A stretch of DNA of 37,407 bases, from positions 1 to 37,407 of the forward strand of contig JAFYDS010000194.1 of NCBI GenBank assembly GCA_017544665.1, read 5' to 3'. This DNA is from Clostridia bacterium (GTDB taxonomy: Bacteria; Bacillota; Clostridia; Oscillospirales; Acutalibacteraceae). The position numbers and the translations under genes were made by a program. This document shows positions 15,656 to 23,534 of the stretch, in pieces (positions within the stretch are counted from its first letter, which is position 1; every line of letters begins with the position of its first letter). Below the pieces are notes generated by a model that worked only from the letters and a program-made list of their open reading frames with translations, did no database searches and was not told the origin of the DNA.

Positions 15656-17192
15656 CGCTCGGGCTGTAACCGCTGTAGCCGGAATCGTTGCCGAACTGGT
15701 TGGTGAATGTCGAGACGCCGATATTCACGGTTTTTCCTCTGGCATTGCCTTTGGCGTTGGCGTTGATGGTAAACGTCTTGCCGGTACCCTTGATCCAGTG
15801 CGGATAGCCGTTGCGGTCAACGCCGGTGACCTTGATGCCCTGAACGCCCTTGGGCACACTTTTGAGCGTGACCGTAAGCGTGTAGGTCGTCACCGTGACG
15901 TCATACGCCGGATGCCAGTCTCCGTCGGACTCCCAATAGCCGTTGACGTGAATCTTGCCGACCTTGGTGTTGCTGACCTTGACCGACTGGATCTCGGGTG
16001 CTGCGGCAACCGCGGTACGAATCCAGATCCGGTTGCTGTAGCCGCTCTTGCTGGTCACAACCGTCTGATTGTCCGCTGCGGAAACCGCTTTGACATAGTT
16101 GATCGCTTTGATCTCATACAGCGTGTTTGCTTTCAGCTTGGTCAGCTTCAGCGCTTTACCGGCGGCAAACGTCTTTTTGGAAAACTTCTTCGTCCCGTCC
16201 ACACGGTAATAGACGATCGTACCGGAGCCCTTTGCGCCTTTGGTCGCGGTCTGATAGCCCTTGCCGATCGTGATCGTGTTTTTGGTCGCTGCAACATCAT
16301 GGGCGTCGATCTTGCCCGCGTTTGGCGCCTTCTGGAAATAGACGGTATGCTTGCGGCCGAGATAGATCAGTTTATCTGCATATTCATTGTATTCGTTGCC
16401 CTGTGTCACCTGACTGAACTGAGCAACCGGGTTGCCGTAACCGGAAACAGAGAAGGTAAAGTAATTTGCGCCGTCTTTCAGGTCTTTGAGATTCACCTTC
16501 ACCGTCTTGCTTCCCTCGTGGATCGAAACGCTTTCGCCGCTCGAAGTGCCGCCGACGGCATCCCAGGAAACAAAGGTGCATTCGCACGTACACTTGGTCT
16601 TGTTCTTCATCGCCACGTTCAGCGAAGCCGCTTCCGCGCTGACAGCAGAAACCGTAACGGTCAAGGTGTAAAGCCCGTTATCAAACACGACTTTTTCGCC
16701 CTTGACCAGCTTGACTTTATCGTACTTTGTGCCTGTTTCCGTGGTCTTGACTGCGTAACCCTTCATGACTTTTTCCCATTCGGCGCGCAGTTCACCGCTG
16801 GTGCTGGTGTACTTGATTCCCACGGACGGCGCGCTGATCGGGCCGTACTCCCCGCTCCAGCTGACGGACTGCACCGCGAAGTAATAGGTCGTACCGGGAA
16901 CGAACTTGCCTTCTTTCGGCTCTGAAACAACGTCCATTGCGGAATCTCTGGGCGATGTGCCCGCCAACTGCCAGTTGGTCTTGTCGGTTGAATAGAGGAC
17001 GCGGAAAGATGCAAGATCCCTTCTCGCGTTGAAGTCGGTCACTTCGTCCCATTGGATCGTGATGCTCTCGTTACCGCCCGAAACTTTTACGTTCTGCGGC
17101 GTCGGCAGATTCGCCGCGAACACGCCGAACGGCGCCACAGAAAGCAGCATCAGAACCGCGAGGACGAGGGCGAGCGTTTTGTTTGTTTTCAT
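15633..17192 (-). CDS. Secreted fibronectin type III protein
   Basis: The 519-residue product has a signal peptide (MKTNKTLALVLAVLMLLS, cleavage after VFA near 26). Residues about 28-125 form an Fn3 domain (PQNVKVSGGNESITIQWDEV). A middle region with TCECTF has no clear match. About 300-520 contains further Fn3-like strands rich in Lys, Thr and Tyr (YYRVDGTKKFSKKTF; YEIKAINYVKAV). It ends at VKKSITL without any wall anchor. AAGGAG at a good distance supports the ATG at 17192; the in-frame extension upstream overlaps the preceding gene and is rejected. It is 34 bases after that gene, in an apparent three-gene run of surface proteins. Function is unknown beyond extracellular binding. Confidence 0.8.
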   Translation of the reverse strand: MKTNKTLALVLAVLMLLSVAPFGVFAANLPTPQNVKVSGGNESITIQWDEVTDFNARRDLASFRVLYSTDKTNWQLAGTSPRDSAMDVVSEPKEGKFVPGTTYYFAVQSVSWSGEYGPISAPSVGIKYTSTSGELRAEWEKVMKGYAVKTTETGTKYDKVKLVKGEKVVFDNGLYTLTVTVSAVSAEAASLNVAMKNKTKCTCECTFVSWDAVGGTSSGESVSIHEGSKTVKVNLKDLKDGANYFTFSVSGYGNPVAQFSQVTQGNEYNEYADKLIYLGRKHTVYFQKAPNAGKIDAHDVAATKNTITIGKGYQTATKGAKGSGTIVYYRVDGTKKFSKKTFAAGKALKLTKLKANTLYEIKAINYVKAVSAADNQTVVTSKSGYSNRIWIRTAVAAAPEIQSVKVSNTKVGKIHVNGYWESDGDWHPAYDVTVTTYTLTVTLKSVPKGVQGIKVTGVDRNGYPHWIKGTGKTFTINANAKGNARGKTVNIGVSTFTNQFGNDSGYSGYSPSVKKSITL

Positions 17193-17226
17193 AAGTATTT
17201 CTCCTTTGCAGAAAGTTTGGGTCGGC

Positions 17227-17853
17227 TTATCGTCTGAACAGCGTCGCGAGCACGCCGTGGAACCACGCGACGACCTTCTCGAAGAAGCTGTCGCCGTGGA
17301 CGGTGTTGCACCATCGGCAGAGGTTTTCGGGCTTCGGTTCGACCGTCGGTTCAATGTCCGGTTCGCCCGGGTCGTCTTCAAACGAGCCGTAGATGACGAT
17401 AGCGTCTTTGATGCGTTCGTTGCCCGCGCCGAGTTCGATCTCAGTCCACTCCTCCGGCTTGCCGTCGTAATAGATCGTCAGCGGACCGCTGCCGTCAAAG
17501 ACTTTGTCGCCGATCTCACGGACGGTGAACGGGATCCGGATCGTCTCGAGACCCGTGAAGCCGGCAAACGCGCGTTCGCCGATCCCCGTGACCCACGGCG
17601 CGATCTCAATGTGCTTCACCTTGTCCGCGTCCGGGATCATGGCGCCGCTGTTCGGATTGTCGCCGATGCTGCCGGATTTGCCGCCGTGCGTCAGTACGAT
17701 CGTCATGGTCCCCGTTTCCGCATCAAACAGATAGCCGACGTTGGAGCCGGGCAGGTCGATGGGCTTCGGCTCTTCGGCGAACGCCGGAATCATGCAGCAC
17801 AGCAGCATGCAAAGCGTCAGCAGCACCGCCCCGCCTTTTCTGAATGTTTTCAT
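17227..17853 (-). CDS. Short secreted BspA-type leucine-rich protein with CxxC...H tail
   Basis: The 208-residue product has a signal peptide ending at AFA (residue 26). Residues about 75-155 carry one or two BspA-type repeats (IEIAPWVTGIGERAFAGF; IRIPFTVREIGDKVF), followed by YYDGKPEEW, also seen as a similar motif (YYNGTRDQM) in the mosaic protein at 12859. A Pro/Glu linker (157-176) leads to C179-x2-C182-x3-H186-x3-FF and the helix KVVAWFHGVLATLFRR. This tail matches the GxGYxYP protein residue for residue in spacing. The linker plus tail suggests surface attachment or metal binding. AAAGGAG lies upstream of the ATG at 17853. Confidence 0.78.
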   Translation of the reverse strand: MKTFRKGGAVLLTLCMLLCCMIPAFAEEPKPIDLPGSNVGYLFDAETGTMTIVLTHGGKSGSIGDNPNSGAMIPDADKVKHIEIAPWVTGIGERAFAGFTGLETIRIPFTVREIGDKVFDGSGPLTIYYDGKPEEWTEIELGAGNERIKDAIVIYGSFEDDPGEPDIEPTVEPKPENLCRWCNTVHGDSFFEKVVAWFHGVLATLFRR

Positions 17854-17878
17854 TGGTATCACTCCTTTATTCTCTTTC

Positions 17879-17940
17879 GTTCTTGCGTTCTTGTTTCTTG
17901 CAGCGCCGCAGCCGACCACTGGTCGGCGCTACAGCGGCGC
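17879..17940. repeat. Short TTCTTG repeats abutting a 40-base palindromic element
   Basis: GTTCTTGC-GTTCTTG-TTTCTTG at 17879-17901 repeats with a period of seven to eight bases. Next to it, 17901-17940 forms a long imperfect hairpin: outer GCGCCGC/GCGGCGC and inner GCCGACC/GGTCGGC around ACT. It lies between the TPM gene and the leucine-rich gene. No U-run follows, so it is more like a dispersed palindromic repeat or an RNA-processing site than a terminator. Confidence 0.55.
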
Positions 17941-17950
17941 TCTTACATTT

Positions 17951-19282
17951 TCAAAACTTCCCGCCGCCTCCGCCGTGACTGCGGCCGGAGGAAGAGGTAT
18001 GGGAACCGGGTGAACTGTGGGACGAGGAGGAAGAGGAGGAGCTGCTGCTTTCGCTCACGCGCCGCGTCCGGTTGACAAAGGAGCCGATAAATTCGTCGCG
18101 GCACTCCCCGAATTTGACGGAACCGACGAGATAGCCCCCGGCTTCGCTCCGCTCACAGATGGCGGAAACATAGTTCGAGTATTTGGAATACGTCACGATC
18201 GCCGCAACGATCAGACCGGCAACAAGAGACAGCGCCACGCCGATCACCTTGTTTTTCCAATCCTGATAGCGGTGCTTCACAGAATACGGCTCGTTTGTTT
18301 TCGCCTCGATCACAAAATCGTTGACCACGTCGGCGAAGTGGTTGAACGAGCGGACGTAATCCCCGTTTTTGAGATAAAAGGTAAAGTCGGAAGGGTCGAT
18401 CACATTGAGAAAGTAGTCGTCCGAAAGCGCGGTCTCGCCGTAGCCGCAGGTGGAGATCCACCAGTCGCGGTCCGCCATGCTGACCAGCAGGCAGACGCCG
18501 TCAAAGGTTTCGCCGTAACCGAAGCCGTTATAGTCGAAGTAGTCGTCGGCGAATTCCATCGGCGTGCGGTTGCCGATATGCTTGGCGGTGACGATCACTA
18601 CGTCGAACTGCAGCGTCTCGCTGATCGTGTCCAGCTTTTCCTGCAGCGCGGCTTCGTCCGCTTCGTTCAAAAGATCCGCCTGATCCACCAGCCGGTCGCC
18701 GCGCGTGGGCGAGATCTCGTCCGGGATCTCCACGCTGCCGGGGATGATGACACGTTCAGTCGTTTCCGGCGGAGCGGTCGTCGCCTCGTTCGGGTCGGCA
18801 GCGAGCGCCGTCGGCGGCGTGTCGGCCTTGAGCCGCCTTTTGAGCAGACGGTCGAGCGCCGCGTAGAACTGGACGGCGGCTTTGTACTGTTCGCCGTTTT
18901 CGTCCGAAGCGCGGATCGCGTCATACAGCCCGTCCAGATCGCTGCTCAAAAGGGAATCCCCGATGTCGCCGCGCACGTTCCAGTAATAGGTCGTGCTCGA
19001 GACGGCAAACACCAGCGCGTTCTCCCCTTCCATGTGGGAAGTCAGATAGTCCTTGGCGTATTGCTTGAACGCGTCGCCGCCTTCATAGTCATAGTTGATC
19101 AGGAAAAACGCCTCGACCCCGTAGGTCTGCCGGATTGTCTCGTACAGAACGGACAGGTATTCGGCTTCGTCCTCGGACAGCGCGTCGTCGGTCCGCACAA
19201 AGGAAAGGTCCTCTGCAAAACACGGGGACGCCAGCGCGAGCAGCAGCAGCGCTGTCAATACAAGCGTCAACACTCGTTTCAT
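17951..19282 (-). CDS. Membrane protein with tandem TPM domains and Ser/Gly-rich tail
   Basis: The 443-residue protein has a signal peptide (1-23) and two TPM-type domains, about 27-150 and 192-330. The second is the better match (GDRLVDQADLLNEADEAAL; DVVIVTAKH; DDYFDYNGFG). A Pro/Thr linker (155-180) separates them. A membrane helix lies at 346-366, so both TPM domains are outside and about 75 residues are inside. The cytosolic end is a Ser run then SHGGGGGKF. TPM proteins have been tied to photosystem repair in plants and to phosphatase-like activity; the bacterial role is unclear. It starts 12 bases after the zinc-ribbon gene, a pairing common in Clostridia, so the two probably work together. 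Confidence 0.82.
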   Translation of the reverse strand: MKRVLTLVLTALLLLALASPCFAEDLSFVRTDDALSEDEAEYLSVLYETIRQTYGVEAFFLINYDYEGGDAFKQYAKDYLTSHMEGENALVFAVSSTTYYWNVRGDIGDSLLSSDLDGLYDAIRASDENGEQYKAAVQFYAALDRLLKRRLKADTPPTALAADPNEATTAPPETTERVIIPGSVEIPDEISPTRGDRLVDQADLLNEADEAALQEKLDTISETLQFDVVIVTAKHIGNRTPMEFADDYFDYNGFGYGETFDGVCLLVSMADRDWWISTCGYGETALSDDYFLNVIDPSDFTFYLKNGDYVRSFNHFADVVNDFVIEAKTNEPYSVKHRYQDWKNKVIGVALSLVAGLIVAAIVTYSKYSNYVSAICERSEAGGYLVGSVKFGECRDEFIGSFVNRTRRVSESSSSSSSSSSHSSPGSHTSSSGRSHGGGGGKF

Positions 19283-19294
19283 AGCCGTCCCCCC

Positions 19295-20395
19295 TTAAAA
19301 CAGTCCGCTGAGCAGACCGATCGCGAAGACGGCTGCGGCGACGCCGACCGTGACCGCGCTGAACAGGCCTGCGAGCCTGCCCTTGGAGACGGGAACGTTG
19401 CCGATGAATTTGCCGGTCTGTCCGTTCATGGCGAAGGTGTAGGTCTTACCGAGGTGTTTTGTGTTGAGCAGCCAGACCGGGTACAGCACATACTTCGCTT
19501 TGCCGGGAAAGATCTTCACGGTTTCTTCGCGCAGGCTCAGGGAGTCGTAGCCGTGGACATCGTGGGCGAGCGCCTGCTTTGCGCTGTTTTGGGTGCGCTG
19601 ATTGGCGCGCGGGAGGCTCTCTTCCATCGTCACATCATATTTGTCCGCCAGAAAGCCGGACAGGTACGCCGTCTGAAAATCGACCGCTTCGTCGAAGAAG
19701 AACGGCTCCAGCGAATCCATCAGATCGTCCGCCATCTTTTTGGATCCATCTACGGGGATGTTCTCAAAGCGCATCGTGCCGCTGCGGTAAACGTCGTACT
19801 TGGACGTTTCGACATAGTTGTAGTCGCTGTCGCTCCAGTGGCGGGTCTTTGTCGCGTCGTAGCGGACCGCGGCGTAAACGTCGGAATCGAAGAGCCAGAA
19901 CGGGACGTAGATTCCCTTGACCTCCTGCAGCCTGTTGTCGCGTACGAACGACTGCAAGGCGAAGCGCTTGCCTTTGACAAAGCCCTTCATCGCCTCGATC
20001 GCCTGTTCTTTGGTCTGTTTGAACGGGATCACGTAATCCGGCTTGAGCGTCCCGCTGACGCGGCCGGACAGCACGACCGGGTTGCCGCAGAACGGGCAGG
20101 ACGTTGCCGCCGTCGTCGCCTCGCTGATGATCTCACCGCCGCAGGATCTGCAGATATAGCTTTGCATCGAAGCGTCTTCGCCGTCGCTCCAGCTTTGTCC
20201 GGCGCCGCTCCACTGCGCGTCCGCCGCGGGCAAAGGCTGTTCGGCTTCGCCCGCCGTATGTTCGTCGCTCGCCGTGCGAAGCGTTTCGGGATCGAACGTC
20301 GCGTCGCAGAACGGGCAGACCATCTGCTGACTTGCCGCGTCAAACTCCAGTTTGCCGCCGCATCGCGGACATTTGAAATCCTGGGTATCAGCCAT
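19295..20395 (-). CDS. Zinc-ribbon membrane protein (TFIIB-type zinc ribbon family)
   Basis: The 366-residue protein begins with two rubredoxin-like zinc ribbons: C9-x2-C12 with C27-x2-C30, and C82-x2-C85 with C100-x2-C103. A conserved middle region (DYVIPFKQTKEQAIEAMKGF; VKGIYVPFWLFD) is the family hallmark. The last 25 residues (LFSAVTVGVAAAVFAIGLLSGLF) form one membrane helix, so the ribbons face the cytosol. Relatives are annotated as TFIIB-type zinc ribbon proteins with no proven function. Its partner is the TPM gene. AAGGAGG supports ATG 20395; the 26-codon upstream extension is rejected. Confidence 0.82.
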   Translation of the reverse strand: MADTQDFKCPRCGGKLEFDAASQQMVCPFCDATFDPETLRTASDEHTAGEAEQPLPAADAQWSGAGQSWSDGEDASMQSYICRSCGGEIISEATTAATSCPFCGNPVVLSGRVSGTLKPDYVIPFKQTKEQAIEAMKGFVKGKRFALQSFVRDNRLQEVKGIYVPFWLFDSDVYAAVRYDATKTRHWSDSDYNYVETSKYDVYRSGTMRFENIPVDGSKKMADDLMDSLEPFFFDEAVDFQTAYLSGFLADKYDVTMEESLPRANQRTQNSAKQALAHDVHGYDSLSLREETVKIFPGKAKYVLYPVWLLNTKHLGKTYTFAMNGQTGKFIGNVPVSKGRLAGLFSAVTVGVAAAVFAIGLLSGLF

Positions 20396-20503
20396 CGCGT
20401 TCCCTCCTTTTTGCGTTTTTCCGCCGGGCGGAGCGCCGCCCCGCTTCGGCGTCGCGCGGGCCGGTCGTTCCAAAATCTCCCGCGCGTATTCTTTACGATA
20501 ATC

Positions 20504-20532
20504 AGTATAACATATTTTTATAAAAAAGTCAC
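20504..20532 (-). promoter_or_regulatory. Promoter of the zinc-ribbon/TPM operon
   Basis: The minus strand has GTGACT (20532-20527, four of six consensus), 17 bases and TATACT (20509-20504). The leader to the ATG at 20395 is about 100 bases. Confidence 0.55.
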
Positions 20533-20727
20533 TAATTGTGAGAAAAAATTATTCAATTTACCGGAATTTCGACGAAAGCGAAACCGAAACGAACAAATAC
20601 GCCGTTCCGGGTTGCCCGTTCCAAGGCAGACAGCGGTACCGGCATGATAAAATGAGATAAAAAACGGGGCGGATTATTCGCTTTTTTTGTCCGTTTTCTT
20701 AAAATTAAAAATTTCGCTTTCGACGTA

Positions 20728-20756
20728 TTGACTTAAATATCGACAAGTATTATCAT
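20728..20756 (+). promoter_or_regulatory. Promoter of the acyl-transfer cassette
   Basis: TTGACT (20728-20733), 17 bases and TATCAT (20751-20756). GGAGG at 20789-20793 lies eight bases before the TTG start. Confidence 0.65.
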
Positions 20757-20801
20757 ATAAATAATATAGTTCTGATTATCCGCCGACCGGAGGTTATTTT
20801 T

Positions 20802-21605
20802 TTGAAAAAGTTCTTTTTATCCGTCGCCGTTCTCGCTGTGCTGTTTTTGTTCCCGCTGACCGGCTTTCTCGTTTCGCGCGCCTACCGTGTACCGCGCAAT
20901 GTGGACGTGGACGCGGGCAAAGCGCTGCTGCAGACGCTCGACAGCGTGCCGCTCGACGAAGTGAAAACAAAAGTTGCGGAAAACGAGCAAAAGAAGCTCG
21001 AAGCCCTCGCGCGGGCAAAGCGCTCGCTCAAAACGCAGGAGATCATCAGCCTGCTGCAGTCGGGTCAGCTTTCCTACCGCAAGGCGCTTTCCGATCTGTA
21101 TATCGCGGGCGACTCGCTGATGGCGGGTCTTGCGGTCTATGACATTCTCAACGCGAACCATATTTTCGCGGAGGTCTCCGCGAGCCTGGCGCATCTCGAA
21201 ACGAACCTTTCCAAGATTGAAGCGAAGCATCCGCCGATCCTGCTGCTGCACTACGGGCTCAACATGATCTCGACGAGCGACGCGCAGCTCAGCAGCTTTA
21301 TCAGCCGCTACAAATCGATCCTCGAGGGCATCCAGAAGGATCTGCCCAACACGCGCATCGTCGTGTCGCTGCTCTTCCCCGTGGACCGCAGCAAGGCGAC
21401 GGCGTCGGAATTCGGCAGAATTGATGCGTATAATGACGCGCTCAAAGAGATGTGCGCTTCCATCGGCGTCGAGGCGCTCGACTCCTCCCCCGCCTTCGTC
21501 GGCAAGGAGAGCAGCTACGGCGCGGACGGCATCCACCTTTCCGCTTCGTTCTACCGCAACGACTGGCTGATCTATTTGATCAGAGAATTGGAGATCGGCG
21601 CATGA
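20802..21605 (+). CDS. SGNH/GDSL-type hydrolase, membrane-anchored
   Basis: The 267-residue protein has an N-terminal membrane segment (4-24), a charged helical stretch (40-80) and an SGNH domain. Block I is AGDSLMAG with nucleophile S105. The Asn of block III is N154 in HYGLN. Block V is D242-G-I-H245. In acyl-transfer cassettes such enzymes move or remove O-acyl groups on extracellular glycans. The start is TTG, set by GGAGG eight bases upstream. Its stop overlaps the next ATG by four bases (ATGA), so the two are translationally coupled. Confidence 0.85.
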   Translation: MKKFFLSVAVLAVLFLFPLTGFLVSRAYRVPRNVDVDAGKALLQTLDSVPLDEVKTKVAENEQKKLEALARAKRSLKTQEIISLLQSGQLSYRKALSDLYIAGDSLMAGLAVYDILNANHIFAEVSASLAHLETNLSKIEAKHPPILLLHYGLNMISTSDAQLSSFISRYKSILEGIQKDLPNTRIVVSLLFPVDRSKATASEFGRIDAYNDALKEMCASIGVEALDSSPAFVGKESSYGADGIHLSASFYRNDWLIYLIRELEIGA

Positions 21606-22072
21606 GTAAGTTCAGAATCAAAGAAATCGTCTGCGTCGTGCTGCTGCTCGTGTTCGTGCTGCTGCTCGTGACGCAAAACAAACAAAGCGCGTCCGACCCG
21701 CAGACCGTGTTCGACGCCGTCCTCACCTCTATCGACGTTTCCGCGCTCGAGGAACGGCGCGAGGACCAGTTCAAAAAAGCGTTCGGCTTCGACGCACAGG
21801 ATTTCGACTTCGTTTCCTACTATGCGGCGTCCGACGTGATGGAGGTGCGCGAGCTGCTGCTCGTCAAGCTGCCGGAGGGCGCGGACGCACAGCCGCTGGT
21901 CGATAAGATCAAAGCCCGCGTCGAGGACAAGGCGGAGCTGTTCGCCGGCTACGCGCCCGAACAGAGCGGCTACCTTGAGACCTACGTGTTGCTCTCGCGC
22001 GGCGGCTATGTGCTGTATGTCGTTTCCGACACCCCGGACGACGCGGTGCGCGCGTTCAAGAAAGCCCTGTAA
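21602..22072 (+). CDS. DUF4358 domain protein, membrane-anchored
   Basis: The 156-residue protein has one N-terminal membrane helix (about 8-24) and an extracellular domain. Its pattern (a helix, then DFVSYYAASDVMEVRELLLVKL, then GYVLYVVSD near the C-terminus) matches DUF4358. Such proteins recur in Clostridia beside MBOAT and DHHW genes, but have no proven activity; a partner role in acyl transfer is inferred. The ATG at 21602 overlaps the stop of the SGNH gene. Confidence 0.8.
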   Translation: MSKFRIKEIVCVVLLLVFVLLLVTQNKQSASDPQTVFDAVLTSIDVSALEERREDQFKKAFGFDAQDFDFVSYYAASDVMEVRELLLVKLPEGADAQPLVDKIKARVEDKAELFAGYAPEQSGYLETYVLLSRGGYVLYVVSDTPDDAVRAFKKAL

Positions 22073-22106
22073 CAAAAAGTAATCACTCGCTAAAGGAGTT
22101 CGTTCC

Positions 22107-23522
22107 ATGTTATTCAGCAGCGCAACATTCCTGTTTGTGTTTTTGCCGGTCGTTCTGCTGTTCTATTTCGTGCCGTTGTTCCGTCAGAACCCGCAGCGCG
22201 AGATGACCAAGAAAAACGCCGTGCTCTGTCTGGCAAGCCTCGTGTTCTACGCGTGGGGCGAGCCGGTCTATATTGTGCTGATGCTGATCAGCATCTATTT
22301 CAATTACAACATCGGGCTGGATCTCGAAGCGCATACCTTTAACGAAAGAAGGCGCAAAAAGATCTTTGTCTGCGCCGTTGTGTTCAATCTGCTCGTCCTC
22401 GGCTTTTTCAAATACTTCCCGTTTGCTGTCGATAACTTCAGCCGCCTGTTTTCGCTGGAGATCAAAGCGGCGAACATCTCGCTGCCGATCGGCATCTCGT
22501 TCTACACGTTCCAGATCCTCTCCTATGTGATCGACGTCTATCGCGGCAAATGCCGGGCGCAGCGCAAGCTGCTCCCCTTTGCGACGTACATCTGTATGTT
22601 CCCGCAGCTGATTGCCGGTCCGATCGTCCAGTACGGCGATATCGAACGGCAGCTCAGAAACCGCCGGATCGGCGTCCGGAAGTTTTCGGCGGGCGTGCTG
22701 TTCTTCATCCGCGGTCTCGGCAAAAAGGTCCTCTTCGCCAACACGATTGGCGCGGTCTATACCGAGATCACGGCAAGAGAGCCGGGCACGACGGGGCTTG
22801 TCGTCGCGTGGTTCGGCATTCTGTGCTACACGCTGCAGATCTACTTTGACTTCTCCGGCTATTCCGATATGGCGATCGGCCTCGGGAAGATGTTCGGCTT
22901 CGACTTTATCCAGAACTTCAACTTTCCCTACACCGCCGATTCCATCAAGGACTTCTGGAGCCGGTGGCACATATCCCTTTCCAACTGGTTCCGCGACTAT
23001 GTCTATATTCCGCTCGGCGGCAACCGCAAGGGCACCGGACGCACGATCATCAATCTGCTGATCGTCTGGGCGCTGACCGGTCTGTGGCACGGCGCGGCGT
23101 GGAACTTTGTCGCGTGGGGCGTCTATTACGGCGTACTGCTGATTCTTGAAAAGTATGTCTTCGGCGGGCTCACTGAAAAGCTGCCGCACTGGGCAAAGCG
23201 CGTACTGACGATGCTGATCGTGATTGTCGGCTGGGTCTTCTTCTCGGCGGAAAGCTTCGGCGACGCGGCGCGCTATCTCGGCGCGATGATCGGCACGGGC
23301 GGCCTGTTCGACGGCACGACGGCCTTCGTGCTGCGCTCGAACTTCTTCCCGTTCGCCGTTATGTGCTGCAGCGCGCTCGGCTTCTTCCGCAAGTTCCCGA
23401 AGCTCAAAGACGCCAACATCCGGCTGGCGCTGCAGGCGGTCGGCTACGCCGCCGTATTGACCCTGTGCGTCGTCAGCCTTGTCAGCGAAACCTATAATCC
23501 GTTCCTCTACTTCAGATTCTAA
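22107..23522 (+). CDS. MBOAT family O-acyltransferase (AlgI/PatA/DltB-like)
   Basis: The 471-residue polytopic membrane protein has about ten hydrophobic segments. The MBOAT landmarks are present: FPQLIAGPIVQY (165-176), FDFSGYSDMAIG (247-258), FWSRWHISLS with H288, and the catalytic H328 in GLWHGAAWNF. Relatives pass acyl groups from a cytosolic donor across the membrane to alginate, peptidoglycan or teichoic acid. Here the acceptor is unknown; absence of dltA/dltC argues against D-alanylation and favours O-acetylation (inference). AAAGGAG precedes the ATG. The gene lies 34 bases after the DUF4358 gene. Confidence 0.92.
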   Translation: MLFSSATFLFVFLPVVLLFYFVPLFRQNPQREMTKKNAVLCLASLVFYAWGEPVYIVLMLISIYFNYNIGLDLEAHTFNERRRKKIFVCAVVFNLLVLGFFKYFPFAVDNFSRLFSLEIKAANISLPIGISFYTFQILSYVIDVYRGKCRAQRKLLPFATYICMFPQLIAGPIVQYGDIERQLRNRRIGVRKFSAGVLFFIRGLGKKVLFANTIGAVYTEITAREPGTTGLVVAWFGILCYTLQIYFDFSGYSDMAIGLGKMFGFDFIQNFNFPYTADSIKDFWSRWHISLSNWFRDYVYIPLGGNRKGTGRTIINLLIVWALTGLWHGAAWNFVAWGVYYGVLLILEKYVFGGLTEKLPHWAKRVLTMLIVIVGWVFFSAESFGDAARYLGAMIGTGGLFDGTTAFVLRSNFFPFAVMCCSALGFFRKFPKLKDANIRLALQAVGYAAVLTLCVVSLVSETYNPFLYFRF

Positions 23523-23534
23523 AAGGAAAACGCC

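Larger units (their letters stand above)
20396..20801. other. AT-rich divergent control region
   Basis: These 406 bases separate two divergent operons and contain no convincing gene. They hold a promoter for each side (20532-20504 minus and 20728-20756 plus). A 14-base inverted repeat has its arms at 20570-20583 (CGACGAAAGCGAAA) and 20712-20725 (TTTCGCTTTCGACG); 13 of 14 positions match, and the right arm touches the plus-strand -35. The middle (about 20600-20700) shows nothing I can name. Confidence 0.6.

Noticed and set aside
17192..17381. N-terminal extension of 63 codons on the Fn3 protein
   Set aside because: It overlaps the preceding gene, is Arg/Ser/Thr rich, and the internal ATG has AAGGAG and a perfect signal peptide.
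18017..20647. Open frame of 876 codons antisense to the TPM and zinc-ribbon genes
   Set aside because: It spans two well-supported minus-strand genes and their intergenic region and shows low-complexity Arg/Val composition and no motifs.
22107..23522. MBOAT gene as dltB of teichoic-acid D-alanylation
   Set aside because: No D-alanine ligase or carrier gene accompanies it, and the DHHW and SGNH partners point to acyl transfer of the alginate or peptidoglycan type.
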